Source: Chloroflexota bacterium
GTDB lineage: Bacteria; Chloroflexota; Anaerolineae; Aggregatilineales; Phototrophicaceae
Assembly (NCBI GenBank): GCA_028873975.1
Contig: JAPPMO010000015.1
Location: forward strand, 1 to 64,000
Direction of reading: 5' to 3'
DNA length: 64,000 bases
Both the position numbers and the translations under genes were made by a program. The stretch's first letter is position 1. Every line of letters begins with the position of its first letter. The notes below the pieces were generated by a model. The model saw nothing but the letters and a program-made list of their open reading frames with translations. It was not told the DNA's origin and did not search any database. Positions 43,399-53,084 of the stretch are shown piece by piece.

Positions 43399-46300
43399 TC
43401 AGATAGGCAACTCAGGCAGCCTGTTGACGATCTCCACTGTCCGCACGCTGACGGTTGTGACGCGCTTGATGAGGTCGAGGATGTAGCGCGGCTCACCTAG
43501 TTCTTCTGCCCAGTCGTTTGGATCGTTGACGATGCCGCTCCTATTGTGCGTGCGGACTTGGTAGCGGTCTATCAGCCAGTCCAGCGCCGAGCGCGTGCCG
43601 AGCTTATACTCATGAGCTTCCGCGGGAATGCCCTTCAGGATAATGCCAGCATTGTAAATAATGGTCGATGTATCCAGTTTAGGCCGCTTGCCGGCATATT
43701 TCATCTTTTGGACACGGAAAGCATCATCCGCATTCGGATTCCAATTTGACGCGTGAATTTCTTCTAACGGATACGCTTCAACCGTTTCGTAATTCACGTG
43801 CAATTCGGCCAGTTCACGCCCGGCGTCAGCGAAAGCGCGGAAGTCCTCCAGCGAATCGGCCATGGGGATGCGGGCGGCCGACTTGGCCAGGTCGTTGGCG
43901 AATGTATCGCGCCATTGCTGGGAATGCAAGACGCCGTATGTGTAATAAAACAGGTCGTCTTCGCTGATGGCGGCGTCGCTGTAATGCGTGCGGAATTCGG
44001 CGACTGCGGCGGGATTGAGATTAGAAATGCGCTGTAAACCGTCATCATGGAAATCGGCCAGAGACTTTATTGTTGATTTCTCATAGCGGCGGTGTGGGTA
44101 ATAGAAGGTATTGACGCCCGTCAAACAGTATTCGGGAATAGCATCTGTCATTAACACATGAAACGGGCTGTTCGATCCCAATCCCGTAACAGCAATGCCC
44201 AGATTTTTGGTTAAGGAATCCGGATACAACTCGGGATGTTTACGAATTCTGTCCATCAGTGCCCGGTCAAAATATAGTCGCTGCTTGCAGAATGGACGAT
44301 ATAGTGCGACTCGTATGTTCTCGTCATCAAATGTATAGGTGATCCCCTTTGCGGCATCACTATAGTTCGTCGTCGACCAGTGAAACTGCGTCGTGTCTTT
44401 AGTGACAAAAGATCTGGCGCTTCGCACCTTTTCTACAGTCCGTCCTGCTAGATTACTATTTTGAAAAGCCGCCACCTCTCTGTTATAGAACGCCACGGTT
44501 CGCCTTATATTCGCACGTAACTTGTTTGCCGATGAATTGAAGCACCACGCATCACGACTAGTGACAAGCCCTCGTGTTTCCTGCAAGAATGTAGCGGCTG
44601 GGGACACGATATCGTTGTTTGTAAGCGGTCGCAGTGTTGAGAAAGCATCCGACCGCTGATTGATCCAGTCATTATGCTCATTAGGTCTAATGGTCTCCCA
44701 TTTGGTTTGGGAGAGGCGAGAATTCTGCAAGCACGCCAGCTTTGCTTCCCGCTTGAGATAGTCGCCAATATCACGATAGTTGATTGGAATGGATGCGTCA
44801 GGCGGAGAGGGCGGGTAGCGCTTAACAAGAAACAGGATCGCAACCCCGGCACGACTTTTCTGACCGAATATCTTTCCGCCTTCCCGCCGTGAGATTTCGC
44901 CAGATGTTCTCTGGTCTCCCCGAAGGTTATAGCAATAGATCACATCAAACTCTTCCGCGACTGCTTTGCGAAAGCCATCGAACGAGTTGGAGTCGATGAA
45001 GCCGCCATTGGTAACATAGGCGACTATGCCGCCGTTGTCGCCATCCTGAATCCAGTCGGACGCCAAACGTATCGCTTTAACATACGGGTCATACAATTTG
45101 TTCTGATTCAATGTGGTTGATGGTCTGGCGTATACCTCTTGGACTTGGCTGTCAATGGACGGATAGGCGCGGTTATTGCTCGCGGACCAAGGCGGATTCC
45201 CTATGACAACGCGGATGTCAAGCTGTTTCTGGCGGGCGATGCGCTGGTTGTTCTCGGGAAACCAATGCTCATCGGCTGGGGCGCTGGATTCGTAGGCTTG
45301 AAAGGTATCCGTCAGGACGATGCCCTCGAAAGGTTGGTATTCGCCGGCTTTCGCCTGTTCGTGATAAACCGCCTCGATATTGACGGCGGCGATGTAATAG
45401 GCCAGCAGATTGATCTCGTTGGCGTGTATCTCGCTGTCGTATTTGCGCGGCAAGTCTTCCGCTTTGATAAGCCCGCTCTGCAACAGGCGGGTGATGAACG
45501 TGCCCGTGCCGACGAAGGGATCAATGATATGTACGCCTTCGTCGCTGAGGGAGGCGTCAAATTCGCTATTGAGCAAATCCTCGACGCTGCGAACGATATA
45601 ATCCACCACCTCAACCGGCGTGTAGGCGATGCCCAGCGATTTGAAGGTTTCATCCGGCAGCGCGCCCTTGAAAAAGCGCTCGTAGAGTTCTTTGATAATT
45701 CTTTGCTTGCCCTCGGCTGTGCCGACATTCTCTGCGCGGATCCGCACATCGCGGTAGAAACTCTCCAGCCCGACAGTTTCCTTTTCCAACCCTCGATCCT
45801 CGAGGGCGTAAAGCATCGTCTGCATGGCCCTTGACACCGGGTTACGCTCTTCGAAGTCGAAGTCGGCGAAAAGCGCATCAAACACTGGCTTGCTAACAAG
45901 ATGCTGCGAAAGCATCGCTATGGCATCGTCTTCGCTGATGTCGTCGTGTAGATTGTGGCGGAGTTCTTGGAGAAAACGAGTGAATGTCTGTTGGACGCCA
46001 AAGCTAGGGATCCGTAGTAGAGCGCGAATTCGTGATTCGTGATTTCGTGCGATCTCCCCGACTTTATCCGCCCAATCTTCCCAATAGCGCGGGTTGGAGA
46101 ATCGGTCAACGGTGGTCGCCAAGATCGCATCCTTAAATTCAGCGGAACCTACAATTTCAAGCGGCAAGACCTGCTGCACCAAATCTCCGTTATCGTTGTC
46201 GTTAGCCTCGTTGTCTCTGTCTTCATAGTCTTTCCCGCCCTTGCCAATATCGCCGCGATCGGGATAAGGAATCTTCTCACGCGAAGCGCTCTCTAATTTA

Positions 46301-48252
46301 AGTTGGTTTATCTTGGCTTCAAAACGATCATCATGAGACGCGATAGCATTGATGACCTGCCAAACGGCTTTATAGGCACTGCTGTTTAGCGTTTCTTGCG
46401 GATTTGCGCCGGGCGCTCTGGCTATCGGCAGGATGATGTATCCGAGCTTTTTCCCGGGGGACTTGCGCATCACTCTGCCCACCGCCTGCACGACATCAAT
46501 TTCCGATTTGCGCGGGTGCATGAAGAGAATGGCGTCAAGCGCCGGAACATCAATGCCTTCGGTCAGGCAACGGGCGTTGGTAAGGACTCGACAGGTATTG
46601 TCTTCGGCCTCTTCCCTTAACCAGTCCAGGTATTTCGACCGTGTGAGCGCATTCTGCGTGCCATCGACATGTTCAACTGCACAGCGGAGCGGGCTTTGCC
46701 CATTTTCTTCACTATCCGCATCAATGCACTGGTCTACAATTGCCGAGAAATAGTCGTTGAATTCCCTTGATTGCTTGATGGTGTTGCTGAAGGCGACGGC
46801 GCGTTTTGCTGGCAGCGGATCATCGCCGAATACCTCCCCGTCCATACCACGCTTGCGCAGTCCGTTCCAACAGCCGACCATGCGCGCGCCGTTGTTCAGA
46901 TTAACTTCGGTACTGGTATCCGAAAGCAGTTTGTCCAGGTCAATGCCGACTTCTTCCTGATCGATATCCAGAATGACTACTTTGTAATCGGACAAGATGC
47001 CCATTTCTACCGCCTTGCCGAAGCCCAGGCGATGGAATTCGGGTCCATAGATCTTTTCGTCATCCATCGAAACAAGCGTCACCCGCCGCTCATTAGCTTT
47101 ACGCTGCGCCCGGTCGCCGTAGATGCGCGGCGTCGCCGTCATATACAGTCGCTTTCGCCCGGCGATGAAATCATCGTTGTGAATCAATTGGAAGTTGGAT
47201 TCGTCGTCTTCCGTCAATCCCGTTACCCCGGTGGTGCGGTGCGCCTCGTCGCAGATAATGAGATCAAACTGGGGCAATCCTTGTTTCTGAGCTTCCGCCA
47301 CGACATTAAGGGATTGGTATGTTGAGAAGACTACCTTCATGGTCTGCCGATTGACGCTTAAATCAAATCGCCACTGCAACGTATCCGGCTTTGTGGACGC
47401 CGGCCATTGCAAATCGTGTAAAGAGATTTCCGGGCTGTCGGTGACTTCGCTTCCCGTTATCTTCACATCCGAACATACCGGAATTGTAGTAAGCGCCAAA
47501 TCCGCGTCATTCGTCCAATCATTCATGGCTTGCGAAAGCAGAGAAAGCGACGGAGTGAGGAATAAGACACTACCCCCGACGCCTGCCATCTGCTGGACAA
47601 TGTGGAGCGCCGTGAATGTCTTGCCGGAGCCACAGGCCATAATCAGCTTGCCACGACAATGATGCTCGAATCCTTGAATGACATCATCGAGCGCTTCCTT
47701 CTGATATTGTCTGAGCGCCTTCGATTCTTTCTGCGCCAAGACTCTTGGATCGGCGAAACTAAACTGCTTCCAATCTATGGATGAGTCTTCAAATATCTGA
47801 GGGCCCCAGCGTAGTACAGGCTTGGACTCATGGCCTTCAAGAGCGTACTCAGCGTTCTTCCCCCAATTCTCGCTGGTCGACACGAAAATGCCGCTTGAGA
47901 AAGTGTCCACAGAATATGCTGCAAGGAATTTGTTGACCTCGGCAAGACTTATATATGCGTCGGGTTGGAAGAACTTGCACTGAATCGCGACCAGATTCTC
48001 GGTTTCGCGTTCCTGCGCTACAATGTCGATGCCGGTGTCATGCCGGTTTTGATTCCTCGGCCATTCTGACCAAAGCCATACTTTCTCGAATCGTTCGGAT
48101 TGAGCTTTGTCTTGTTCGAGAAAGGCCTTGACAACCCGCTCAAAAACCTGGCCCTTTTCAACGTTGTTGTCAGCCTGATTGCTTAAACTTGCCAACAGAC
48201 TTCTGAAATCTGATATTTTTGAAGTCGCTGGTACACTGTCGAGGCTATGCAT
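43399..48252 (-). CDS. Type ISP restriction-modification enzyme (single chain)
   Basis: A 1617-residue protein with the full architecture of LlaGI/LlaBIII-type ISP enzymes. Residues 30-165 are an Mrr-like nuclease (HDTGIDIVAQ and AIQCKFF: Asp72/Asp76 and Gln91-Lys93). Residues 175-700 are an SF2 helicase/translocase with Walker A MACGSGKTF (205-213), ICDEAHRT (DEAH 335-338), MTATPR and VGRVMRK. Residues 880-1200 are a gamma-class adenine methyltransferase with DPFVGTGTF (from 911) and NPPW (1019-1022). The C-terminus holds the target-recognition region. Such enzymes methylate one strand and cleave after convergent translocation, so no partner gene is needed. Length is normal and no catalytic motif is missing. 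The cut site is unknown. The ATG has no strong ribosome site. Confidence 0.92.
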   Translation of the reverse strand: MHSLDSVPATSKISDFRSLLASLSNQADNNVEKGQVFERVVKAFLEQDKAQSERFEKVWLWSEWPRNQNRHDTGIDIVAQERETENLVAIQCKFFQPDAYISLAEVNKFLAAYSVDTFSSGIFVSTSENWGKNAEYALEGHESKPVLRWGPQIFEDSSIDWKQFSFADPRVLAQKESKALRQYQKEALDDVIQGFEHHCRGKLIMACGSGKTFTALHIVQQMAGVGGSVLFLTPSLSLLSQAMNDWTNDADLALTTIPVCSDVKITGSEVTDSPEISLHDLQWPASTKPDTLQWRFDLSVNRQTMKVVFSTYQSLNVVAEAQKQGLPQFDLIICDEAHRTTGVTGLTEDDESNFQLIHNDDFIAGRKRLYMTATPRIYGDRAQRKANERRVTLVSMDDEKIYGPEFHRLGFGKAVEMGILSDYKVVILDIDQEEVGIDLDKLLSDTSTEVNLNNGARMVGCWNGLRKRGMDGEVFGDDPLPAKRAVAFSNTIKQSREFNDYFSAIVDQCIDADSEENGQSPLRCAVEHVDGTQNALTRSKYLDWLREEAEDNTCRVLTNARCLTEGIDVPALDAILFMHPRKSEIDVVQAVGRVMRKSPGKKLGYIILPIARAPGANPQETLNSSAYKAVWQVINAIASHDDRFEAKINQLKLESASREKIPYPDRGDIGKGGKDYEDRDNEANDNDNGDLVQQVLPLEIVGSAEFKDAILATTVDRFSNPRYWEDWADKVGEIARNHESRIRALLRIPSFGVQQTFTRFLQELRHNLHDDISEDDAIAMLSQHLVSKPVFDALFADFDFEERNPVSRAMQTMLYALEDRGLEKETVGLESFYRDVRIRAENVGTAEGKQRIIKELYERFFKGALPDETFKSLGIAYTPVEVVDYIVRSVEDLLNSEFDASLSDEGVHIIDPFVGTGTFITRLLQSGLIKAEDLPRKYDSEIHANEINLLAYYIAAVNIEAVYHEQAKAGEYQPFEGIVLTDTFQAYESSAPADEHWFPENNQRIARQKQLDIRVVIGNPPWSASNNRAYPSIDSQVQEVYARPSTTLNQNKLYDPYVKAIRLASDWIQDGDNGGIVAYVTNGGFIDSNSFDGFRKAVAEEFDVIYCYNLRGDQRTSGEISRREGGKIFGQKSRAGVAILFLVKRYPPSPPDASIPINYRDIGDYLKREAKLACLQNSRLSQTKWETIRPNEHNDWINQRSDAFSTLRPLTNNDIVSPAATFLQETRGLVTSRDAWCFNSSANKLRANIRRTVAFYNREVAAFQNSNLAGRTVEKVRSARSFVTKDTTQFHWSTTNYSDAAKGITYTFDDENIRVALYRPFCKQRLYFDRALMDRIRKHPELYPDSLTKNLGIAVTGLGSNSPFHVLMTDAIPEYCLTGVNTFYYPHRRYEKSTIKSLADFHDDGLQRISNLNPAAVAEFRTHYSDAAISEDDLFYYTYGVLHSQQWRDTFANDLAKSAARIPMADSLEDFRAFADAGRELAELHVNYETVEAYPLEEIHASNWNPNADDAFRVQKMKYAGKRPKLDTSTIIYNAGIILKGIPAEAHEYKLGTRSALDWLIDRYQVRTHNRSGIVNDPNDWAEELGEPRYILDLIKRVTTVSVRTVEIVNRLPELPI

Positions 48253-48288
48253 AGAAATGTCATTCCAGTTGCTTATACAATCATGTCC

Positions 48289-48317
48289 ATTCTAATCAGA
48301 AATTACTATATTTGTAA
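48289..48317 (-). promoter_or_regulatory. Promoter of the ISP restriction gene
   Basis: On the minus strand, -35 TTACAA (48312-48317), a 17-base spacer and -10 TAGAAT (48289-48294) lie 37 bases before the start codon. The -35 box overlaps a small inverted repeat (ATTAC / GTAAT), which could be a control site. The region is AT-rich compared with its surroundings. Confidence 0.55.
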
Positions 48318-48430
48318 TAGTGGAAGTTTTGTCCGTTACTGAGAAGCAACACTTGGCAATCACGACCGAAAATGAACCTTTCGCCCCCCAAACCGGCTCT
48401 TTAGGTTGACGGCATAAGCAAGGAGCGCCT

Positions 48431-50092
48431 ATGGAAAAACTCACCAGCCTGATCATCGCCTCCCGCGCGGGAGACTGCGATGCCTACGAACAAGTCGTGC
48501 GCCGCTTCCAGGATATGGCTGTGGCTTACGCCTACGCCCAGCTGGGCGACTGGCAAGAGGCGGAAGACGCCGCCCAGGAAGCCTTCATCGCCGCTTGGTA
48601 CGGCTTGCTCAACTTGCGGGAGGCCGCGGCTTTCCCGGGCTGGTTCCGGCGCATCCTGCACTCCCGCGCCCACCGCCGCCTGCGCCTGCGGCAGCCGACC
48701 CTGGTCTCGCTCGAGCAAGTGGGCGAAATCGCCGCCGCCGATCCGCCGCACGATGGCGGAGGACTGCCCGACGACATCGCCGCTACGATTGAAGCTTTGC
48801 CCGAGGCGCAGCGCAGCGTCTTGCTGCTGCATTATATGAACGACTTCGCGCAAGCCGAGATCGCTGCCTTCCTGGAAATCCCCCTGGGCACGGTCAAATC
48901 CCGGCTCTATCACGCGCGTAAACAGATCAAGCAAAGGATGACAGCATTGGATAACTTATCCGCACAACGTCCCTCGCGGGACAGTCAGTTCACCGAAAAG
49001 GTCATGCGCCTCTTTGACGCCGCCAAATCCGGCGACATCGACAAGGTGCGGGACCTGCTCGCCGAAGACGGTCGCCTGGCCAATGCCGAAGGCTTTATCA
49101 GAACATCACTCTGGGGATCGGATGCCAAAGCCTTGCACGTGGCGGTGATGCACGGGCGGGCGGACATCGTCGATCTGCTGCTGGCGCACGGCGCCGATAT
49201 CAACGCCCGCGACGAGAAATACCGCTTCAACGCGCTGATCCACGCCATTGATTTAGCCGATTTCATGCCGGAATACGCCGAACTGGGCATGGTTGATTTT
49301 TTGCTGGAGCGCGGCGCCGAAATGGACGTCTGGGCTTGCGCCTGGCTGGGTGATATGGAAGGCGTCAAGCAACGGCTGGACGAGAATCCAGCCTTGGTCA
49401 ACGCCATCGGTCCCGGACCCAGCACCTTGATGTCCTTCTGCCGCGATGTGAAAACGATCGAGTTCTATCTGGCTTATGGCGCCGACCCGCTGACGCGCTA
49501 TCCGCGGCACGGCAAAACGCGCCAAAGTTCGCCCCTGCGCGATCAAGCCTATCGCCGCAATTACGCCTGCGCGCGCCGCCTGCTGGAGCATTTGGGCTGG
49601 GCGGTTGATGGCTTCTGGGCGGCCATCATGGGCGATATCGACGCCCTGCGCGAGCTTCTGGCGGGGGACGGCGGCTTGGTTGATGCCAGCGCCCCGGATG
49701 ATCATGTCCTGGGCGCTGGGCTGAGTCCGCTGCACCTGGCGGCGCAAGGCGGCCACCTCGACGCCATGGAGCTGCTGCTGGAAGCCGGCGCCGAGATCAA
49801 CACCGTCGACGCCCGCGGATATACGCCGCTGCACTTTGTCATCTGCTTTGGACCGAAGCAGTTTTTCGATCCGCTGCCCGATCTCAGCGCGGCGACGCAG
49901 GATATCGGCGTTTATCACCTTTTGACCGAGACGCCGCGCTTTCTGATTGACCGCGGCGCCGATCTCTCCGCGCGCGAGCGCGAGTCCGGCCAGACGCCGC
50001 TGGACCTGGCGCGCTCGCAATTTGAAGACGAAACCGACCGCAGCGATGTGATCGCGCTGCTGGAAGCGGCTGGCAAAACGCTTGCCGGATAG
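48431..50092 (+). CDS. ECF-type sigma factor fused to ankyrin repeats
   Basis: A 553-residue protein. Residues 5-80 form sigma region 2 (DAYEQVVRRFQDMAVAYAYAQLGDWQEAEDAAQEAFIAAW, then FPGWFRRI). Residues 115-170 form region 4 (LPEAQRSVLLLHYMNDFAQAEIAAFLEIPLGTVKSRLYHARKQIKQRM) with its helix-turn-helix. A short linker leads to residues 190-550, which are ankyrin repeats (for example ALHVAVMHGRADIVDLLLAHGADIN about 234, SPLHLAAQGGHLDAMELLLEAGAEIN about 430, GYTPLHFVICFG about 462). The repeats probably act as a protein-binding regulator of the sigma activity, replacing or binding an anti-sigma factor; none is encoded nearby. AAGGAGC precedes the ATG. It is divergent from the ISP gene and convergent with an MFS gene. 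Confidence 0.85.
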   Translation: MEKLTSLIIASRAGDCDAYEQVVRRFQDMAVAYAYAQLGDWQEAEDAAQEAFIAAWYGLLNLREAAAFPGWFRRILHSRAHRRLRLRQPTLVSLEQVGEIAAADPPHDGGGLPDDIAATIEALPEAQRSVLLLHYMNDFAQAEIAAFLEIPLGTVKSRLYHARKQIKQRMTALDNLSAQRPSRDSQFTEKVMRLFDAAKSGDIDKVRDLLAEDGRLANAEGFIRTSLWGSDAKALHVAVMHGRADIVDLLLAHGADINARDEKYRFNALIHAIDLADFMPEYAELGMVDFLLERGAEMDVWACAWLGDMEGVKQRLDENPALVNAIGPGPSTLMSFCRDVKTIEFYLAYGADPLTRYPRHGKTRQSSPLRDQAYRRNYACARRLLEHLGWAVDGFWAAIMGDIDALRELLAGDGGLVDASAPDDHVLGAGLSPLHLAAQGGHLDAMELLLEAGAEINTVDARGYTPLHFVICFGPKQFFDPLPDLSAATQDIGVYHLLTETPRFLIDRGADLSARERESGQTPLDLARSQFEDETDRSDVIALLEAAGKTLAG

Positions 50093-50201
50093 AGATGCTC
50101 GCAGGACCGCGTTGACCGACTCCGATACCGAGCGGCTAGGCGGGACCGACGACAACGATCGTTGGTCACTCGGGGAAAGCGTATATCTCTTTGTGCTGGC
50201 T

Positions 50202-51485
50202 TTAGAGCGCTGGCTTGAGCTTGCGCTTTGGTTCTGCTACGAAGACATAGAGCCAGAAGAGCGCGGTGCCGATGAAGGCGATCAACGCTCCCAGCAGGAA
50301 TAGATCGCGGAATGTGAAGGCGGTCAAGAGCAAGCCCCCGCCCAGCGCCATCATCGCGAAGCTCAAACCGGCCGCGGCCTCGCCAGTGCCGGCCATCAGC
50401 GCTTGCTGCGCCCGCGGCACCAGGTCGAGGATATAGACGATGAAGGCGGTGTAGCGGACGGACATCATACTGATCGCGCCGATATAACCAAAAGAGGCGG
50501 CCAGCCAATGCTCCACCAGCGCCATCGGAATCAGGCAGAGCGTCGCCAGCAGCGACGCGCCGATGACGACCCCGATGTTGCCCCAACGCTGTACCAAAGC
50601 GGGCGTCAGCAGCGCGGTCGGCACGCCGGTCAAGCGACCGATGGCAGCCATAGCGCCGATCAGCGCGGTCGATACCGCCAAATGCTGATCCATGTAGACG
50701 TTGAAGTAGACCATCGCTGTGGCCGAGCCCGCGACCTGGAGCAGGCGAATCACGGTCATGATGACGATCAGCGTCATGACGGAAGCCGCCCAGCCCTTGC
50801 GCGCGCCGCCTCGATCCTCTGCGATTTCGCGGGGGCTGGGCTTGGCTTTTGGCGGCAGCGGGCGAATGCGCAGGGACAGGGCAACGGAAAGCGCCAGGAC
50901 GACGGCAGCCAGGGCAAAAGTGGCGCGGTATGGCGCGGGATCCTCCAGCGTCCAAGCATTCATGCCCGCGATAGCGCCGGGCAGCAGCCCGGCAATGAGG
51001 CTGCCAGCGAAGCCGGCCAAGGACCAATGCGCCGCCTTGAGGGCGAATGCGCGGTGTTTGTAGGAATCATCCACCACATTCATCAAGAAGGGCGCGCTAT
51101 TGACGAAGAAGAAGGCGAATCCGCCGAACATCAGGGCGGGCGGCAAGACAAAGCCCGCCTCGCGCCAGCCCGGCGGCAGCCACTCGGCCATGGGCAGCAG
51201 CAAACCGCCTGCAAGGCTTACAGCGGCGCCGGACTTCATCAACCCGGTCGTGGAAAAGCGCGAACCGAGGATGCCAGCCGGCAAGCTGGCCAAGCCGAAA
51301 GTCAGCAAGCCGACCGCATTCACCAGTCCAATGAACTCGGTGCCGTAATCCAGGCGCAGCAGGTACAAATTGAGCAATACGGAATAGAGGCCGTCGACGA
51401 CAAGGGACAAACCGACAAGAACCATGAAGAAAATCCGCGCCTGCGGGTTGAAGGCGCGGATGGAGCTGAGAACGCGACCGAGCAT
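50202..51485 (-). CDS. MFS-type membrane transporter
   Basis: A 427-residue protein with about 12 hydrophobic segments and the pattern of major facilitator carriers (for example LYLLRLDYGTEFIGLVNAVGLLTFGLASLPAGILGSRFSTTGLMKSGA, residues 41-88, including the loop 2-3 region, and NVYMDQHLAVSTALIGAMAAIGRL in the second half). The substrate is unknown. It is the last gene of the long minus-strand catabolic run and lies 13 bases from the RidA-like gene upstream. Confidence 0.82.
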   Translation of the reverse strand: MLGRVLSSIRAFNPQARIFFMVLVGLSLVVDGLYSVLLNLYLLRLDYGTEFIGLVNAVGLLTFGLASLPAGILGSRFSTTGLMKSGAAVSLAGGLLLPMAEWLPPGWREAGFVLPPALMFGGFAFFFVNSAPFLMNVVDDSYKHRAFALKAAHWSLAGFAGSLIAGLLPGAIAGMNAWTLEDPAPYRATFALAAVVLALSVALSLRIRPLPPKAKPSPREIAEDRGGARKGWAASVMTLIVIMTVIRLLQVAGSATAMVYFNVYMDQHLAVSTALIGAMAAIGRLTGVPTALLTPALVQRWGNIGVVIGASLLATLCLIPMALVEHWLAASFGYIGAISMMSVRYTAFIVYILDLVPRAQQALMAGTGEAAAGLSFAMMALGGGLLLTAFTFRDLFLLGALIAFIGTALFWLYVFVAEPKRKLKPAL

Positions 51486-51498
51486 GGACGCCTCTGGT

Positions 51499-51936
51499 CT
51501 AGTCGACTACCTCAAATACAGCTTCGATCTCAACCGCGAATCCGTTGGGCAAGGATGCGAAACCAAGTGCGCTGCGGGCGTGCTTTTCGCCATCGTAGAG
51601 CTCCCAAAACAGTTCCGACGCGCCATTGATCACCAGATGCTGATCGGTGAAATCCGGCGCGGAATTGACCGCGCCCAGCAATTTGCGCAGGCGCAGGTTA
51701 TTGACCGTGCCGGTGAGCGTATAAGCCGCTTTGAGCAGGTCCTCGGCGCAGACGCGCGCGGCTTGCTTGCCGGTTTCGACATCGACCCCCGCGCCCAGCT
51801 TGCCCGCGTAGCCCGTCGATACGTGGCCCGAGCAGTATATGGTATTGCCGATGCGCGTGGCCGGGGCCAGCGTGGGCGAGGGGCTAAAGTCTTCAATGTC
51901 TATGCCCATCGCTTTGACTTTTTCGTCCAATGACAT
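51499..51936 (-). CDS. RidA/YjgF-family protein, TdcF-like
   Basis: A 145-residue protein with the RidA fold: LAPATRIGNTIYCSGHVST (about residues 22-40), AARVCAEDLLKAAYTLTGTVNNL, then ELYDGEKHARSALGFASLPNGFAVEIEAVFEV (the usual ARSA/Glu region at the end). Family members hydrolyse reactive enamines and imines made during amino-acid breakdown, though the Arg-containing ligand site here reads HARSALG, as in the more distant YjgF-type 1 groups. AAAGGA precedes the ATG. A second RidA gene lies at 60907 in the same run. Confidence 0.82.
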   Translation of the reverse strand: MSLDEKVKAMGIDIEDFSPSPTLAPATRIGNTIYCSGHVSTGYAGKLGAGVDVETGKQAARVCAEDLLKAAYTLTGTVNNLRLRKLLGAVNSAPDFTDQHLVINGASELFWELYDGEKHARSALGFASLPNGFAVEIEAVFEVVD

Positions 51937-52196
51937 TTGTATGTCCTTTCAAAATCCTAGCGGCGACAAATGGTTGCAGGATTATAAGCCCGACGCCGCG
52001 GCTGACCATACCCAAATAACCTATGATTCCGCCGTTTATGATCGCTTGTCGCCAAGCGAGTTGCGCGTAAGTGGCGCACGATAAAGCGGCAGCCGTCGCC
52101 GCCGTATTTGATTGGGCGAAACTGCAGTCCTTGGAATGGGACGCGGCGGGATTTTGCAGCGCTGCCTAACTGTATCTGGTCAGTCCGCCGCGCCGC

Positions 52197-53084
52197 TTAT
52201 TCCCCGCGCAGGCGCGGGTCGAGGATATCGCGCAAGCCATCCCCGATGAAGTTGAAAGCCATGACCAGGCTGGCGATAGCCAGACCCGGGAAGAGCCACA
52301 TCCACCATTGGTCGAAGAAGTCGATGCCGATGCTGACCATGCGCCCCCATTCCGGCGACGAGGGTTCCGGTCCCAAGCCGATGAAGCTCAAGGCGGCGAA
52401 GCTGATGACGGCGGTGCCGATATCGAGGGTGGCGAGGATAACAGCCGGGGCGATGCAGTTGGGCAAGATGGTGCGGAAGAGGACGTAGAGCCCGCTGGCG
52501 CCCGCGCTATGAGCCGCTTCGACGTATTCCTGCGCCTTGACTTCGAGCACCAGTCCGCGCAGGATCCTGGCATAGCGGGGCCACCAGACCGCGCTCAGCG
52601 CCAAAACGGCATTGCGGATATCGGGTCCCAGCGCGGCCGTGACAGCCATGGCCAGGATAATGAAGGGAAATGCCATGAAGAGCTCGGTGAGGCGCATGAG
52701 CAATTCGTCGATCAAGCCGCCCGCGTAACCGGCGACGGCGCCGATGATGACGCCGAGTGAACTGCCGATGATGATAACCGCCAAGCCGGCGGGTATCGTG
52801 ATGCGCGAGCCCCAGAGAACGCGGCTGAAGATATCCCGCCCTAACTCGTCCGAGCCCATGAAGAACAGCGCGTTCGGCGCTTGCAAGCGGTTGACGAGGT
52901 CCTGCTGCAAAGGCTCGACCGGGGCGATTGCTGGCGAGATGAAGGCGATGATGATCCACAAAATAGCGATGATCAGCCCGATCAAGACCAAAGGGTTGCG
53001 GCGCAAGTGATAGAGCGCCTGTTGGCCCCGGCTAGGCGACTCGAATTCGTGGATCGAGGAAGAAATAGAGGATATCGACGACAA
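52197..53084 (-). CDS. Dipeptide-type ABC permease (DppC-like)
   Basis: A 295-residue inner-membrane protein: RRNPLVLIGLIIAILWIIIAFISPAIAP, MGSDELGRDIFSRVLWGSRITIPAG (the usual DppC loop, about residues 76-100) and the ATPase contact EYVEAAHSAGASGLYVLFRTILPN (about 184-207). The start is TTG at 53084 with GGAG six bases upstream, overlapping the DppB-like gene by 53 bases. No binding-protein or ATPase genes are adjacent. The spacer 51937-52196 holds no recognised gene. Confidence 0.86.
   Translation of the reverse strand: MSSISSISSSIHEFESPSRGQQALYHLRRNPLVLIGLIIAILWIIIAFISPAIAPVEPLQQDLVNRLQAPNALFFMGSDELGRDIFSRVLWGSRITIPAGLAVIIIGSSLGVIIGAVAGYAGGLIDELLMRLTELFMAFPFIILAMAVTAALGPDIRNAVLALSAVWWPRYARILRGLVLEVKAQEYVEAAHSAGASGLYVLFRTILPNCIAPAVILATLDIGTAVISFAALSFIGLGPEPSSPEWGRMVSIGIDFFDQWWMWLFPGLAIASLVMAFNFIGDGLRDILDPRLRGE

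Noticed and set aside
50403..51629. A 408-residue plus-strand frame opposite the MFS gene
   Set aside because: Its composition is Gln/Arg/Asp-rich and repetitive, as expected for the antisense of a membrane protein; no start signal is seen.
51937..52196. Short frames reading DKWLQDYKPDAAADHTQ and AVFDWAKLQSLEWDAAG
   Set aside because: Both look faintly protein-like and lie in different frames, possibly a decayed small gene, but there is no recognisable family and the evidence is too thin.
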